A stretch of 64,000 bases of DNA from positions 1,240,001 to 1,304,000 of the forward strand of contig OY756140.1 in the NCBI GenBank assembly GCA_963576785.1, given 5' to 3'. Within the stretch, counting starts at the first letter, position 1. The number at the start of each line of letters is the position of its first letter. Below, piece by piece: positions 12,827 to 24,547 of the stretch. The notes below the pieces were generated by a model. That model was not told the origin of the DNA, did no database searches, and worked only from the letters and a program-made list of their open reading frames with translations. The stretch comes from Chlorophyllum brunneum. Lineage: Eukaryota; Basidiomycota; Agaricomycetes; Agaricales; Agaricaceae. Both the position numbers and the translations under genes were made by a program.

Positions 12827-15230
12827 CTAGAATGAGTGCTCAGTCGAGTTTCTCCCAACAGCTGACGTGCTCGAGGAACCAGAAGAGACTGTCGAAATGA
12901 TCTTGTCAATGTAATTCGCCCCACTCCTGTAAACGTATACGCTCATCCTTGCTCGCATTCATAAATCATGCATGTTCACATACCATTTTTGGTGGGTGAG
13001 CACGTCACAACTGATCTCCTCCTCCTTACGCTGAACGAGGTTGACATATGCAAGCATGCCTTCTTCCTTGTAGCGAGCGGCGAGTTCGGCTGTTATCACG
13101 GTCAATAAAGGGCTGCTGGGATGTCATTAGGGATGGCTTACCTGTCATAACGGCATTGCTATGCAACCCTGCAAGGGAAATCAACTGGAGGACAAAGCTA
13201 ATGAACAGATAATAAAATAAGGAACGCGGAAATTAAATTTGATAACACGAAGCACGCACCCTTCTTTTGCAAGTTCCCAGACGAAGTTCTTCAAGTCCGT
13301 TTCTAATTTCATCGATATATATATATATATTGTTCAATGAAACGATAATGTCTCACCAGAAAATCCGTGTTTCGACCAGTTGAAACTGGGGCTCAGATTA
13401 TAAACGAACCACCTGATTTCAACGATTACTTCGCAAAAGAGACGACGGATAGGACTGATACACACTTTCCAGGGTATTTCTCGCGAATCTTTCGAGCAAA
13501 GTAACGAGCTTGTGCAAGGTCTGGTGACTTTGTCTCCAGCCATAAGAGGTCGGCATAAGGAGCAAACATCGTGGTTCGCTTAATTGCGGCCTACGATATT
13601 TGGTTTAAGGGTAATTTCTTGGAGGTTCTTGGGTGCTTTTGTGCCTACCTCGACACCACCAGTATAGTGGTAGTAGCCCTCTCTGGTCCTGGGAACTAAG
13701 ACGAAGAGGTTGAGAGAGGGTGAAGATGAAGGTGTCAATATTTGGGAACCTACGATCACAATCCCAGAAGATGGGTTCGCCAACCATATCAATTGCAATT
13801 TCTCGAGCTTCATTGTTGGACTTTCCATCAACAGCAGCGAGGTAAGCCCCGTATGCAGAAACCTTGTCTTTAATGCTAGTCTTGTTCTGGATAGCTTTTT
13901 CAACAGCTTTACGCAAAGTAATACGTTTCAGAACCAATGACAACGCGGGTTGGAAGCACTCACCCTGGTTGAACGTGCACATTTCGTGTCCTCGCGCCCA
14001 CTCGCGCTCAAGTCTGTCGACCTCCATACCGGTTGCACCCCTTGCCTCCGCGTCGGCCAAGGCGTGCGCCAAGGAGATAGATCCTTTCGTGGTGGTGCCT
14101 AAGATAAATTCGTGGTCTGCGATGTCGATGCTTGAGGAGAGAAGGTTGCCTGATTCTGAGTCCGTCCGAGCGATTAGGAGCATTGTGGACTTGAGTAAAT
14201 CAAGTTGGAAGCGCGAAGCAATCAAGCGAGAGACGTGCGTCGAAGTTGGGACAAGGACCTTCCCGCCAAGATGTCCGCACTTGGTGCATTCTCGTTATTG
14301 TAGTTGCATTTACCCATGGTGATCCATGCTCACCTTCTTGCCACCATGCAGCTGGTCCTCCAAGTGTACACCCGAAGCGCCCTAGGGGACAAACTCAGCA
14401 CGGCTGAATTTCACTTGGAGAGCGAAGATAAATATTCACAGATTCTGCAAAAAGCTTGACAAGCTTCATCACGGCAGAGAGGCCTCCGTGTCTAGGTATG
14501 CTTCCATTAGCTTCAACCCAGCCAACTCATACAAATACTGACCCAGTATCAGCGTCGGCTATAATGGGTCTCAAGTAATCGATATACTCCATATTGGAGC
14601 GTTCTTCCGGAGATGCGGACATACGCTCATCGTAATGTTTCCTGTCGTGGAGCTGCTGAGAGCGGAAGATTCGGTGCACCTGGTTGGGTACGGTTGTGTA
14701 GGGATAGTCTCTGTCACATTGGTTAATACCGGGCTCTGTTAAACCCCCAAAAGAACACACCCGAAATCGGGTCCAACCTCATTGTTCCCAGTCGTCAGAA
14801 GGCTAGAGCACGCCCATCCGGAGACGTACACGACCTCCTGATGCCTGGCCATTTGGGTCATCTGCACCGGATCTATCGCACCCATGGTATGTACAGGCCT
14901 TCCCTCATCCGCGGCCTTGCCCAGCACCCTGTAGAGCTTATCCGCAGTCAGAGTTCCAGGAAGTGGTAGTACGGGAAGTGATCCTTGCTTTAAGGCAACC
15001 GCGGATGGTGTATATGGCCTTTTGATAGAGTTGAAACGGGGTTGCGCGAAAAAGTCGGCCATTTCCTTCGTTCGCGCCTCAAGTTGCTCATTTTCTTCTT
15101 GGAAAGAAGGCTGAGATAATGGTAGGGGGCGAATGGTGAATATTTCGCCGATGCTGGACGTATGCATCATGCGAGGGTGGGCAGACCTTGCAAATGCAGT
15201 AGCACAAAACCCCACAGTGCGCAGCATCAT
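12827..15230 (-). CDS. Isocitrate lyase family, probably mitochondrial 2-methylisocitrate lyase
   Basis: This family cleaves (methyl)isocitrate to succinate plus glyoxylate or pyruvate. The N-terminus ([20 protein letters not shown]) is basic and lacks acidic residues, as in a mitochondrial presequence. Family motifs follow in order: [29 protein letters not shown], the active-site segment [28 protein letters not shown] and [18 protein letters not shown]. The C-terminus is ..NSTEHSF, with no SKL-type peroxisomal signal. The active-site variant CGHLGGK, rather than the CGHMAGK of glyoxylate-cycle enzymes, together with the presequence, points to the methylcitrate cycle of propionate breakdown. 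That is an inference from family knowledge, and isocitrate lyase proper is the alternative. Several short introns are present, one carrying an (AT)8 tract. Confidence 0.88.
13315..13330. repeat. (AT)8 microsatellite
   Basis: Eight perfect AT units lie inside an intron of the lyase gene. It is a simple sequence repeat with no further meaning visible. Confidence 0.9.
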
Positions 15231-16867
15231 GAGCCAGGTCGTTCAGCGACAAAGGTAATGTGAACTTCGGGAATGAAGAATGCTTGGAGAAGAATGCTCG
15301 GGGCATTTGCTCCGGCCGACGGATTCAAGATTTGATAGCCGGTGACCCGATTTCTCTTACAGTACAACCGAAGATACATTATGAGACCCCAAAAAGCCAT
15401 TCGGACTTTGGAAGGAATATAGGACACGAATCTCCGGACGATTTGTAACAATTCAAGAGGCCCTGCGACGGCTCAATGCGACAAAAGAGATGTTTTGAAA
15501 AGCACTTCTCCAACCGATGCAACTCCCTAAACCCGAAAGCCACGGACAGTCCCGGAAATGACCTGCATCCTGATCTCGTTCATGGGCGATGCTGACTCTC
15601 TAGGTCTCGGCACCACACGTCTTATTGACAACGAAGCGATTGGAGTGTGAGCTTTGTGAAATCCGAGGCAAGTAGTAGTGCTAGGCCTTCCTTTAATTAT
15701 GACAGACAATTGATAGAAACTGGGCCAGAACTAGGGAAACGATGTCTACAAAGCCATACTCGAAACCATCGGTCATCGATGTTCATGCTCAACATTCGGC
15801 TTCCGCGGTAGTCGGTCAGCTTCTCCCGGGACTTTCGAGGAATGACGGGGACAGCGCAGGATGCGAAAGCTCTGGCCCAGTCACTGGAAGGCAAGGAGGA
15901 AGCCATGATTGCCTTCAGGTCTGCGACTAACGCAAAACAAGAATGTGAAGGCCGATTTCTGGAACGGGCGGCATCGGATACACTGGTGGTACCAAGGCAA
16001 GAGCTACCCAGCACTAGTGGCCCTTCTCGCACTTGTATTCCCTGTCTCGAGAGAATTCGCGGAGTTTATGTTGAACTAACCCGTCGCGTGCTTTTGAGTT
16101 AAACTTGGACTGAGAATGAACTTGCAAGTATCCTTCAATTTTATATCATAGGGAAGGGTCCTCGCTAGCTGGAGATGTGCTGCATGGTGTTACCCCCCTT
16201 GATGATTGTGGGCCTGGATATGCCGCTCAACGGGTGCATACAAGACTGGCTGATGAGGAGAGTGACTCTGTCCAAAAACACAAGCGGACTTTGGATCACA
16301 GGTCTTGCTCCTCCTAGCGAATCACTCATCCGAGACGCAACAGACAAGTCTTACTCGAATCGAGATGTCTTTTTGGAGTAGGCGAGCCATAAAAAGTAAG
16401 CGCTCTTCTCAATGAACGAAGTGATCTACTGGAGCCTATGGTAAGGAGCGGTTGACAAGATTTGTGGTTTGGTGTATCGATCTCTGCTCAAGGTGGGTAT
16501 TCATTCAACTAGCTCTGCTTGCGCGACACCCTAATACACTATCTCACAGTGGGGGCGGTTTGTGAGCTAATCTGAGAGCATCCGGGACGGGTAGGCGGCC
16601 GGAAGGCGAGACGATAGGTGCCTAGTGGGACGGAAGAAGTAACGGGACGAATGGGACGATAAAGGGACATTGGCAAGGAGTAATTAAATGGGGAGTGGTA
16701 TCTGGGCCGCCACGAGACGGGAATTTGTCAGATCCTGGAGCAGGAGCAGGGCCTGGGCGGATCAGACGCCCGATGGAGGGCAAGGGTCGCATGGTCTGTC
16801 TTCTTGCGTAAAGACCGAGGATATCACTGACTTATATACGACCCCTAGGTCCTCCTGTCCACTCCAT
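15231..16867. other. Gene-poor interval with unresolved short open frames
   Basis: This 1.6 kb lies upstream of both the lyase gene (-) and the tail-anchored protein gene (+). Open frames exist on both strands, the best at 15697-16032 (-) and 15842-16102 (+). None could be tied to a family, and the two overlap as sense and antisense. A small unrecognised gene or a decayed one is possible. The rest is presumably a divergent promoter. Confidence 0.4.
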
Positions 16868-17902
16868 ATGGCGCTCCACTTCCCCAAGGCCACTCTCCTC
16901 CACACCGCCCTCGCCGCCCTCACCCAGGAGCTCACCACCGTCGACGACATCGCCCTCTCCCCTGCCCGCCTTCCCCCCGAGCTCATGCTCATCATCCGCG
17001 CCCATCTTCTCACTGCCCTCACAAACCAGCTCTTTCTTCAGTCCACATCCGCGTTGGCCGAATACGAGGACAGTCTCCAGCGTCTTCTCTGCCCGGACTG
17101 CATTTCCTACAACCATGATATCTACGGACCCGACATCTGGCAGTGGCAGCAGTTCTCCGGGCCCTGTAACTGCATCCAGACACCCTGCGACAGTTTTTCG
17201 AAACCCTCGATGAATCCCCAACAATTTGCCAGCCCATATCACTGGCTGGAGCATCATCTCTCACTACAAGCTGCCTCTTTCTCTCCTGCCTCGTCGCGGT
17301 CACCCTCCATCTGGGACGTGGTAACAAACGTCCTTTGCCTACACCACTGTGAACCTCTCAGAGAGAACCTTGATGACTTCACTGTGATCCAGGGGACCAC
17401 CCTCTCGTCTAACGACATCAACGTCTTCTACTATCGCAGGATCGTTGATTATTACGGCTCTCTCAGGCAGTCACAGTCCCCTCCCGTCGTGCGTGTCCAG
17501 CCTCTACAATCCTCCCTCCGCCTTCTCGAAAGTCAAGGCATAGGCGAAGAAGGGGAGGCGGGGGATGCCTTTCGAGCAGAGATTATTCTCCGCCAAGCCT
17601 CCCAAGGGCTTGGCGTTGCTCTAGAGCTCAAAGACGTCTTTAGTTCACCTAGAGAACCCTCTTCATCGACCCTTTCGTGGCCCTTAAGCAAACATGGTGC
17701 TCCTTCTGATCTTCCTGCCCACAACTCCGCACTCCTTCTCCACTTCTCCACTTCACCTGTCTTCCATGGCGCAGTCAAGACATACACATTCCTTTCTGCC
17801 ATCTTTGGAGTATTTTTCTCGATGCCCATGACTATCGCCACCCTCGCCCTCACCGTTATATGTTTCTATTCACGCCCGATCGCACTTCGCGTCGGTGTAT
17901 GA
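16868..17902 (+). CDS. Uncharacterised protein with Cys cluster and C-terminal membrane anchor, 344 aa
   Basis: This is a single-exon gene. The start at 16868 (MALHFPKATLLHTALAALTQ) was preferred over an in-frame ATG at 16688, because the extra N-terminal 60 codons look like promoter sequence and contain a TATATA at about 16833. That element would leave almost no leader, so the start is not certain. An F-box-like opening (LPPELMLIIRAHLL) is followed by LLCPDCISYNHDIYGPDIW and FSGPCNC, a possible zinc site. A long polar middle follows, then one hydrophobic segment about 25 residues from the end (FLSAIFGVFFSMP then IATLALTVICFY). A tail-anchored membrane protein is inferred. No function is assigned. 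It is probably a fungal lineage family. Confidence 0.7.
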   Translation: MALHFPKATLLHTALAALTQELTTVDDIALSPARLPPELMLIIRAHLLTALTNQLFLQSTSALAEYEDSLQRLLCPDCISYNHDIYGPDIWQWQQFSGPCNCIQTPCDSFSKPSMNPQQFASPYHWLEHHLSLQAASFSPASSRSPSIWDVVTNVLCLHHCEPLRENLDDFTVIQGTTLSSNDINVFYYRRIVDYYGSLRQSQSPPVVRVQPLQSSLRLLESQGIGEEGEAGDAFRAEIILRQASQGLGVALELKDVFSSPREPSSSTLSWPLSKHGAPSDLPAHNSALLLHFSTSPVFHGAVKTYTFLSAIFGVFFSMPMTIATLALTVICFYSRPIALRVGV

Positions 17903-20147
17903 TATCGTATGGCAACGAGGCTACGATGTTCTTCCAGCCCTCCTTCTCCTTTAGTGACAACAGCGAAATGGAAGCTGGCACATGGAACTGTGGACCTTTC
18001 CACCAGAACCACAGCTGCGTTTGTGTGACACGCCTCCCTGTCGGCCGTGTAATCTCCATGGACTCGCGGCAGGATTAAGAAGTCGGGCATAACATGGATC
18101 ACACCGCAAAAAGCTGTTGATGTCATGTCCTTGTCAAACATGTATATTATTTCCTTATAGCAACACATCACGCCCACCCAGCCTTATGTCCCAAATAGAC
18201 GATACCCGACGTCACCTAAAGCCACCTCCAGGCCCTCTTCAATCACATTTAGGTTATTGCCCTTACCAAGAAGTATTCAACACGTGCTTATAAAGCTCAT
18301 TTAGACACTAAAGTTGATGGATTGTATCGTATCCACAATCGCAGACCGCACACTGCATATTGAGCCTCACCAATTCAACGATCATTGCTCATCGCTCATC
18401 ATTGGACCACCAATATTAACGGCCCATTCAAAATTGGCATGGCGCTGCGCGTACCGAAATCTCCTCGGTGGTCATAAAATTGAACTTGACCGACAATACA
18501 AGAAACCTCGGTTTGCATACTAATCATGAAATGACGATATATAGCCTTAAAGGAGAGCCCGTGATTCCAGATGACGGCAACGAAAATCTAATAACCCGGA
18601 GTTAAAAGTATTGATGTTGGGTGGAATAGATAGATGCAAACAGGTGGTATTTGATGTTTCCCTTGATCATCAAGGGAGATAGCTCCAAGCTTCGGTGACA
18701 TAGCGTCATCACCGCAATGCAGACAGCTCCCTATGCATTAGGAGAGGATGCCAGTGATGACATTGAGTGTAGTCTTTTCTTAGCAGCGAATTCATTGTTG
18801 TGAGGGGGTCTACAACACTTGACCTGGCGTGCAATGAAGTCATTCAGACCAAGGGTGGGCAATTCTCAGCCATTCATCTTAGAGCGCCATTTGCAAATAA
18901 ACTATATATCAGTGTCAGCCACAAGGTACAATGCGGACACTCGCCATCATGCATGAAGGATGTCTTAGCAGCATTGGAGCTACACACAGCCCATTAGTAT
19001 CGCGACGGCCACTACCTCGGACTGCGATTGATGTCATGCGTATTCCGAGGGATTGACCTCTCACCTCCGATCACTCAGTTCTCTCCCTTATAGCCGACGC
19101 TTGGATTCAATCGTATGATCATAATCCGATGACCGTCGGTAAAGCATTGAGAAGTATTGCATTCGTCATCACTGCAAGGGTCATGCATTCGCAATCTCAA
19201 TCTGCGTTAAGTCTCATAGGGCCTCTGATGCTAATTGCCTTTTTAAGTAATCATTCATGATACGAGCGTCCATCAACCTGGACCGCCTGATCATATTCAA
19301 TGTCAACCTAAAATCGAAAAACGAGTAGGGGTATACCAGGCGTGAAACTGTTACCGGGGGAAAAAAGGTTGGTTGAATCATGTACCCAAGCAATGAGCAG
19401 CTATACTCACACGGACCACCGCTGCATAATCTCTCATTATAATAATAGCGGGTTGACGAGTTTTGGCACTGCCCGTGAATCGCACATAGCTAGGTTAGTC
19501 ACCTGTAGAAGTGTCTTTGCTGCTTCGGAGCCTTGCCTACCGCGTAGCACATGGATATGGCCAATTAGCAACCTCCAGCACTACTCCCTCCATCCCTGAG
19601 AGGGTTTAGCTTGAGGGATGTGAGATCTTTGGCACATATACTGCAGCAGCGGTCTATTTTAGTGAAGAATAGCAGAAACTGACAGATTGGTGCGCGGACG
19701 ACGGATCGGAAGCCGATAGCGGCCGTAAGGAGAAAATGAGGGAACAGGGTTGAGTGCAGTAAGACAAAGGCTATTGATGCTTCTGCCGCATGGAATGTAC
19801 GGAAGGACAGACATGGCTGAAGGATGTGAATATATATGTGTTTTGCTACAAAGCATGTGGGTGGGATACACAAAAAGATCGAACAAAGATGAAACAACCA
19901 GTCGCCATAGTGGCCATTACACAATATAGCAGAGAGTGAGAGTGAGACGCGGGAATTTCGGTGAGTCTATATCGGTCGATACGATTACAGGCAGCGAAGG
20001 CGGAGTAAGGGTAAGGGACAACAGCTGTATGTTGGTTTTTGTGCGACGCATCGGAGGCTTTCGCGAATTTGATGATAGGGATTGAGGTCACGTCCTACAT
20101 TCGGAAAATACAGGATGAGGAGGCAGTAAAACTGCTCACAATGCCTT
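17903..20147. other. Long convergent intergenic interval
   Basis: This 2.2 kb lies between two convergent genes. It is AT-richer than its neighbours, with only short unrelated open frames of up to about 119 codons. No RNA gene, transposon terminus or protein domain was recognised. It could hold long 3' UTRs, non-coding transcripts or decayed sequence. Confidence 0.5.
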
Positions 20148-21835
20148 TCAGTGTACGACATGGTGATGGAAGCTGAGCAGAAGAAGAGCGTCCTCAATCT
20201 TGATGCCGGAATACCGGGTGGCTGAAACCTTCTCCAACTCTGCGTAGTAAGCGGAATCAGGGACGATGGTGTGACTCGACATGCCACCGACAGTTGGTAA
20301 GGCGGCAGCAGTTGTACCTGCACCTGCAGCGGGTGCTGGCGAGGGTGAGTTATCCGGAGAGGGTGTTAGCACCTCCTGATAATCGTCATCACTGCCGATG
20401 TCGGAGGCCGCTGGTTGCATGTCATAATCATCGTCAATGGCATGGGAGTCGGTGGTTTCATCGTGCACCGACGATGATGATGATGAGGACCCAAAGGAAG
20501 GAGTACCTGAACGAGAAGCAGCTGCCGAAATTGAGCTGTGATTGAATTCGTCATCATCACCACTGCCGGTCTTTTTGGCCCTTTTTCTTGCGGTTTGGCG
20601 CAAATTCCTGAACCAATTCGTTACTTTGCCGACGTCCCTGATTCGTTGATCATCTCGGTTGGTGATCAAGATTATCCATATCGGGCAAACAAGACTTACA
20701 TGCCAATCTCAAGCGCGAGAGCAGAACGCTCCTCGATTGTGGGTGTCGGGGTCTTGCGGAAAAGTTCCTTGAGAGCATCGAGCTGGTATGGCTCAGGTCG
20801 AGAGCGCCTGGGTCGTGAAAAAGATATTGACATGCTACCATATGGAGTAGTACTCCGGCGAGGGTATGTTCTCCGCGGCGACATGTCATCCATGGGTGGG
20901 AGACTAGGCGACCGCCGTAGATTTTGATGGGTGAGAGAAGGAGGCTGTATAGGCATGGGAGGATGGGGTAATGAGGGATGTTGAGTTGGAGGAGGGAAAG
21001 CAGAATATTGTCGCATATCGTGGGAGTATTCGGAAGAAGGTTTGGAGGATATAGGAAATTCTGTCTCGTCCTCTCTCCTTTTCTTGGCTAAGCTGCGCTG
21101 ATTCTGAAACCAATTTGTTACGCTTTGATATCGCCTGATTAAGCGAAACTGTTCCGTCAATTTTTGCTCTAAGCGATGATGGATGCTAATATTACGCGCT
21201 CACATTCCTATACGTTCAGCGAGGGCCTGCCTCTCCTCACCGGTGGGGTGGGGGTTGATAGTATACAACCTCTTGAGTTCCTCCGTCTGGTCGGAGGAAG
21301 GGCGCATCCGCATTCGGCGAGCTGCGGAATCGCTCTCGGCCATATAATAGGCGGATTCTATATTGCTGGGGTAGTAGAATGAAGGGAGATCGGGAGGTAA
21401 GACAGAGGAGGCACGACTGTATGGAGCACTTGAAGGAGGGTAGTCCTCGTCAGGATAATCATCGTATTCCAGCCGATGTGGAGGATACGAGGCAGGGGAA
21501 TATTGGCCTGGTATTGGATTAGAGGCTGGTGCTTCGAGCGGTGCAGCCCCCTTAAAACGTTTCTTTGTGGACGCTCTTTTGTTTTGGAACCAAGCGTTGA
21601 CGGTCTTCGTTTCCCTGTGGAATCGGTGAGCTGATTAGAGGGAAGAGGAAAACAGTGGCACTGACATTCCCAGACGCTCTGCTAGGGCGGAGCGGAGCTC
21701 GAGAGGGGGATGCTCGTTCTGGTCGAAGAGCTCATTGAGGGCAGCGAGCTGGGCAGGGGAGTGACGATGCCTGGGTTTCTTCTGGGAGGGCTTAGAGTCG
21801 ACGTCGGGGAGGGAGACGGAGTCTGGCTGGGCCAT
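20148..21835 (-). CDS. Triple-homeodomain transcription factor, 501 aa
   Basis: Four exons (21666-21835, 21204-21614, 20700-21134, 20148-20637) total 1506 nt and encode 501 residues with three homeodomains. HD1 is at about residues 17-76 (helix 3 VNAWFQNKRASTKKR), HD2 at about 154-213 (VTNWFQNQRSLAKKR) and HD3 at about 299-360 (VTNWFRNLRQTARKR). Each keeps W48, F49, N51 and R53. Position 50 is Q, Q, R, and position 47 is A, N, N. Each homeodomain is cut by an intron at the same codon: after AT of the Met in ..(R/E)(L/I)GM, phase 2, between helices 2 and 3. Linkers are Pro/Ser-rich, and the tail is Ser/Asp-rich with an acidic patch. It is presumably a nuclear DNA-binding regulator; targets are unknown. 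The start at 21835 (MAQPDSVSLP) was chosen over an in-frame ATG 13 codons upstream. Confidence 0.9.
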
Positions 21836-22512
21836 GGTGAGAGAAGGAAAGACGGAGGAAGATTGAGGAATCAAGAGGTATTACAAAGGTGCAGAGTGTC
21901 CATATAAGAATGCATAATGGATCTTTTTGGAAACCAAGGTCTGATAGGTATAACAACAGCATTCCCACGGCTCCTTTCACGGATTTGCTCCAAAGTGTGA
22001 TCACATCCGGTTTCATTCCGCGGTTGATGTTTCTGCCATCTCGCATCCTTGACTCTCGAGATCCTCCTCCTGCTGCTGCAGCGGTCGCCCTGCTCGCCCG
22101 CTGCCAGATCGGGCGCAGCAGCGCGGTGGGTGTGTGTAGCCATGAGATCAGATTTGATATACAGCTTGTATAGCCCTGAGCACCACGATGCTGTATATAG
22201 CCAATGACATCCATCAATAGCTCATACTCTGGTTTGTGCTAATTGCCATGAACACACCGATGACGGTTTCCCCGTTCATCCCCCACGCGCTGCCATTTCT
22301 CCCAGTCCACGGATCCATCCCCGGCTCCTCCCTTGCCGTTCTGCGGCCCTAGCGCGGCCCTTCCCTCCCCCCGGTTCCTCCCTGCATGCGTCGCCATCAC
22401 CGACGACGACGGCACAATTCATTCCACCGCATAATATCATACAGTAATCATATTTATTCATATATAGCAGTCAGGAAATCCATGAGGCCCTCCAGGGCCC
22501 TCCGATCCGGTC
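21836..22512. other. Upstream region of the triple-homeodomain gene
   Basis: This 0.68 kb lies between the homeodomain gene start and the pantothenate kinase stop. It holds a TATATA at about 22194 on the appropriate side of the homeodomain gene, roughly 360 nt from its ATG, and a CTGCTGCTGCAG-like stretch near 22070. No coding content was recognised. Confidence 0.4.
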
Positions 22513-24320
22513 CTATGCTGGGTTTGATGCCTCTTCGTCATCAATATTCCGTATCCATGCCCCAATTGAACCTCTACTTGGCATGTTAGCACATAAAGTC
22601 GTAAGACCCTTGGTAGTAGATCCAATGATACTCACAAGAACCCTTCGTGTCGAAGGAAGAGGGCTCGTTTCGTACCCTTGCTCCAGAAGCGGATAGCATA
22701 TGACAGTGTGGCGATAGTTGCAGCATGGCCTGCCAAAATTACACCCATTCAGCCGTCCTTCTCGCTTAGCCAATTAGCAACTACGCCATACCCCGGATAA
22801 AGCACCCTCCAAAGTATATCCTGTCTAGATTATACTTTTCTGCGTTCATATACCTGCAGGTGAAATCACCAGTAAGAACAAGCTGCTCATAGCACGGGTT
22901 CCCCACTCACGCAATCTGGCCAATGTTATTGGAGACAGCATATAGCAAACTCTTGCTAATGTCTTCCGGGGAGAAGGACTTCTTTTCACCGCCTTTCTTA
23001 AACACTTTGCCGAATGTACTTGCGATCATTGTTGATTTGAGTCCGAGCTTGTTATAATCTTGTCCATAGATATCACCGACGAGCATGTCAACCTTCGAGT
23101 TATCTCCCCGTTCCGACAAATCCAACATCTCTGTTCGTTATCCGCGTGGCAGGGTCAGTCAAACGGAAATATAATAGCATGAGGTAACGCACCATCAAAT
23201 GTCGTCGCAGGCGTCAACAGGCTCAGTAGGCCCCATAAAGTACCTCCTCCCAATGATGTGCCACTCACACGTTCAAACCGTCCATCTTCATCCACCTTGA
23301 TTATCGAGACACCCGAACCAATGTTGACCAGCAGACACGGTAGCTGGGGTGTTGGGTTCGTTTCAAAGGACACGCTATACTTCGGGGGGTCAGGACTGGG
23401 TCGTTCGAAGATGGCGTTCGGTGGGTGTAGTTGTGGGTGGGCGACTGTCTGGATGAGCTGATCTGAGAAATAATAAACCTCATCCGGGATCAGCGTGATG
23501 AACTTGAGTCCTTCAATCAAACATTCCATTTCGTCCTCCCGCCTCACTTCTACCTGCAGTTGTTCCCGGAACAGCTCGTAGAACCTGTGTGCGCCGCCAC
23601 CTGTGGCCATGATCTTCACCCCTTGCCTCATCTCCTCGATTGAGACTCCATTAATCTGTGCTGAGTGCTGAATTAACTCCTCGATGAATTCCACACACGC
23701 GTCGATATTTTCAGTCTCAAATCGCTCAAAGTTCAGTGATCCGCCAGGGAAATGCTGTGCTGCTCTTCGCAATACCGAATCCCTCAGGAGCTCATCGTGG
23801 AGGCCCGGGAGTCCGTTGGCCAACGAGCCTTGAGAATCGAGGACGAGCGGTGTAAGGGCCCCACTGGCTCGTGTGTTGGTCGGAGGCGTGGAGGGAGGTA
23901 GTGGTCCGCTGCTCAGGTGCTCCTCAGGTGGTGACAGTGACCCTGGGGTCGAAATGTCGCTTGCCGTACTGGATCCGCATGTAGCAGCGACGGAGGGAGA
24001 TGAAGGGGGATCTGGTGATCGTGTAAAATAGACGACTTTAGCCAGAGAACCGCCAGCCTGTATCGTTTCATTTTATGGGTGCGACGGTATCAGAGAGACT
24101 CTGGGACTGGACTCACATCAACGGCTATGTGAGAGACCGGTTCGATGTAGTTTGGTAGGTATATTCCTCTGCTATCCCTCGTCTAGAGACTGTTTCAGGG
24201 TGCTGTCGGCGGATCAGCAATGGGGCGATTGCTCACCTCAGGAGATTCTTCTGAAAGGATAATGGCGCCCCTGGTGTCGACATGGATCACCTTTGCAGAC
24301 GGCAGGGAGGGGCTAGCCAT
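22513..24320 (-). CDS. Pantothenate kinase (type II, eukaryotic)
   Basis: This enzyme phosphorylates pantothenate, the first and usually limiting step of CoA synthesis, and is the yeast CAB1 counterpart. The start at 24320 (MASPSLPSAKVIHVDTRGA) precedes VSHIAVD-AGGSLAKVVYF, the ATP-binding loop split by an intron. A Ser/Pro/Thr-rich insert of about 65 residues follows, then LNFERFETENIDACVEF, KIMATGGGAHRFYELF, LLVNIGSGVSIIKVD, the SGTSLGGGTLWGLLSLLT motif, the VDMLVGDIYGQDY block and the C-terminal LFLRHEGFLGSIGAW. The last exon, after an intron of about 60 nt, ends EEASNPA with a stop at 22513. All core motifs are present. The unusual part is the long disordered insert after the ATP loop, which may be regulatory. 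Its start is 228 bp from the SEC21 stop on the same strand. Confidence 0.92.
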
Positions 24321-24547
24321 GGTTGGGGGCAAGAGCGAGAATGGACGGGTGATGAGATGGCCAAGTACATAACGCTCTATAACACTCGACCCACCTCCGT
24401 CCGGCTGCCTCTCCAAAATCCGGGTCTGGCGCAACACCGGCTCTCACCCCAACCGGGATGGCGATCATTCATTTTCGTCGTCCTACATCATCGGCTGCAT
24501 TTCCACTCAACTCGTATTCTGCTAAATAGTGCGTTAACAAGTACATA

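Noticed and set aside
13864..14322. 152-codon plus-strand open frame
   Set aside because: Antisense to the clearly conserved lyase exon; no family match.
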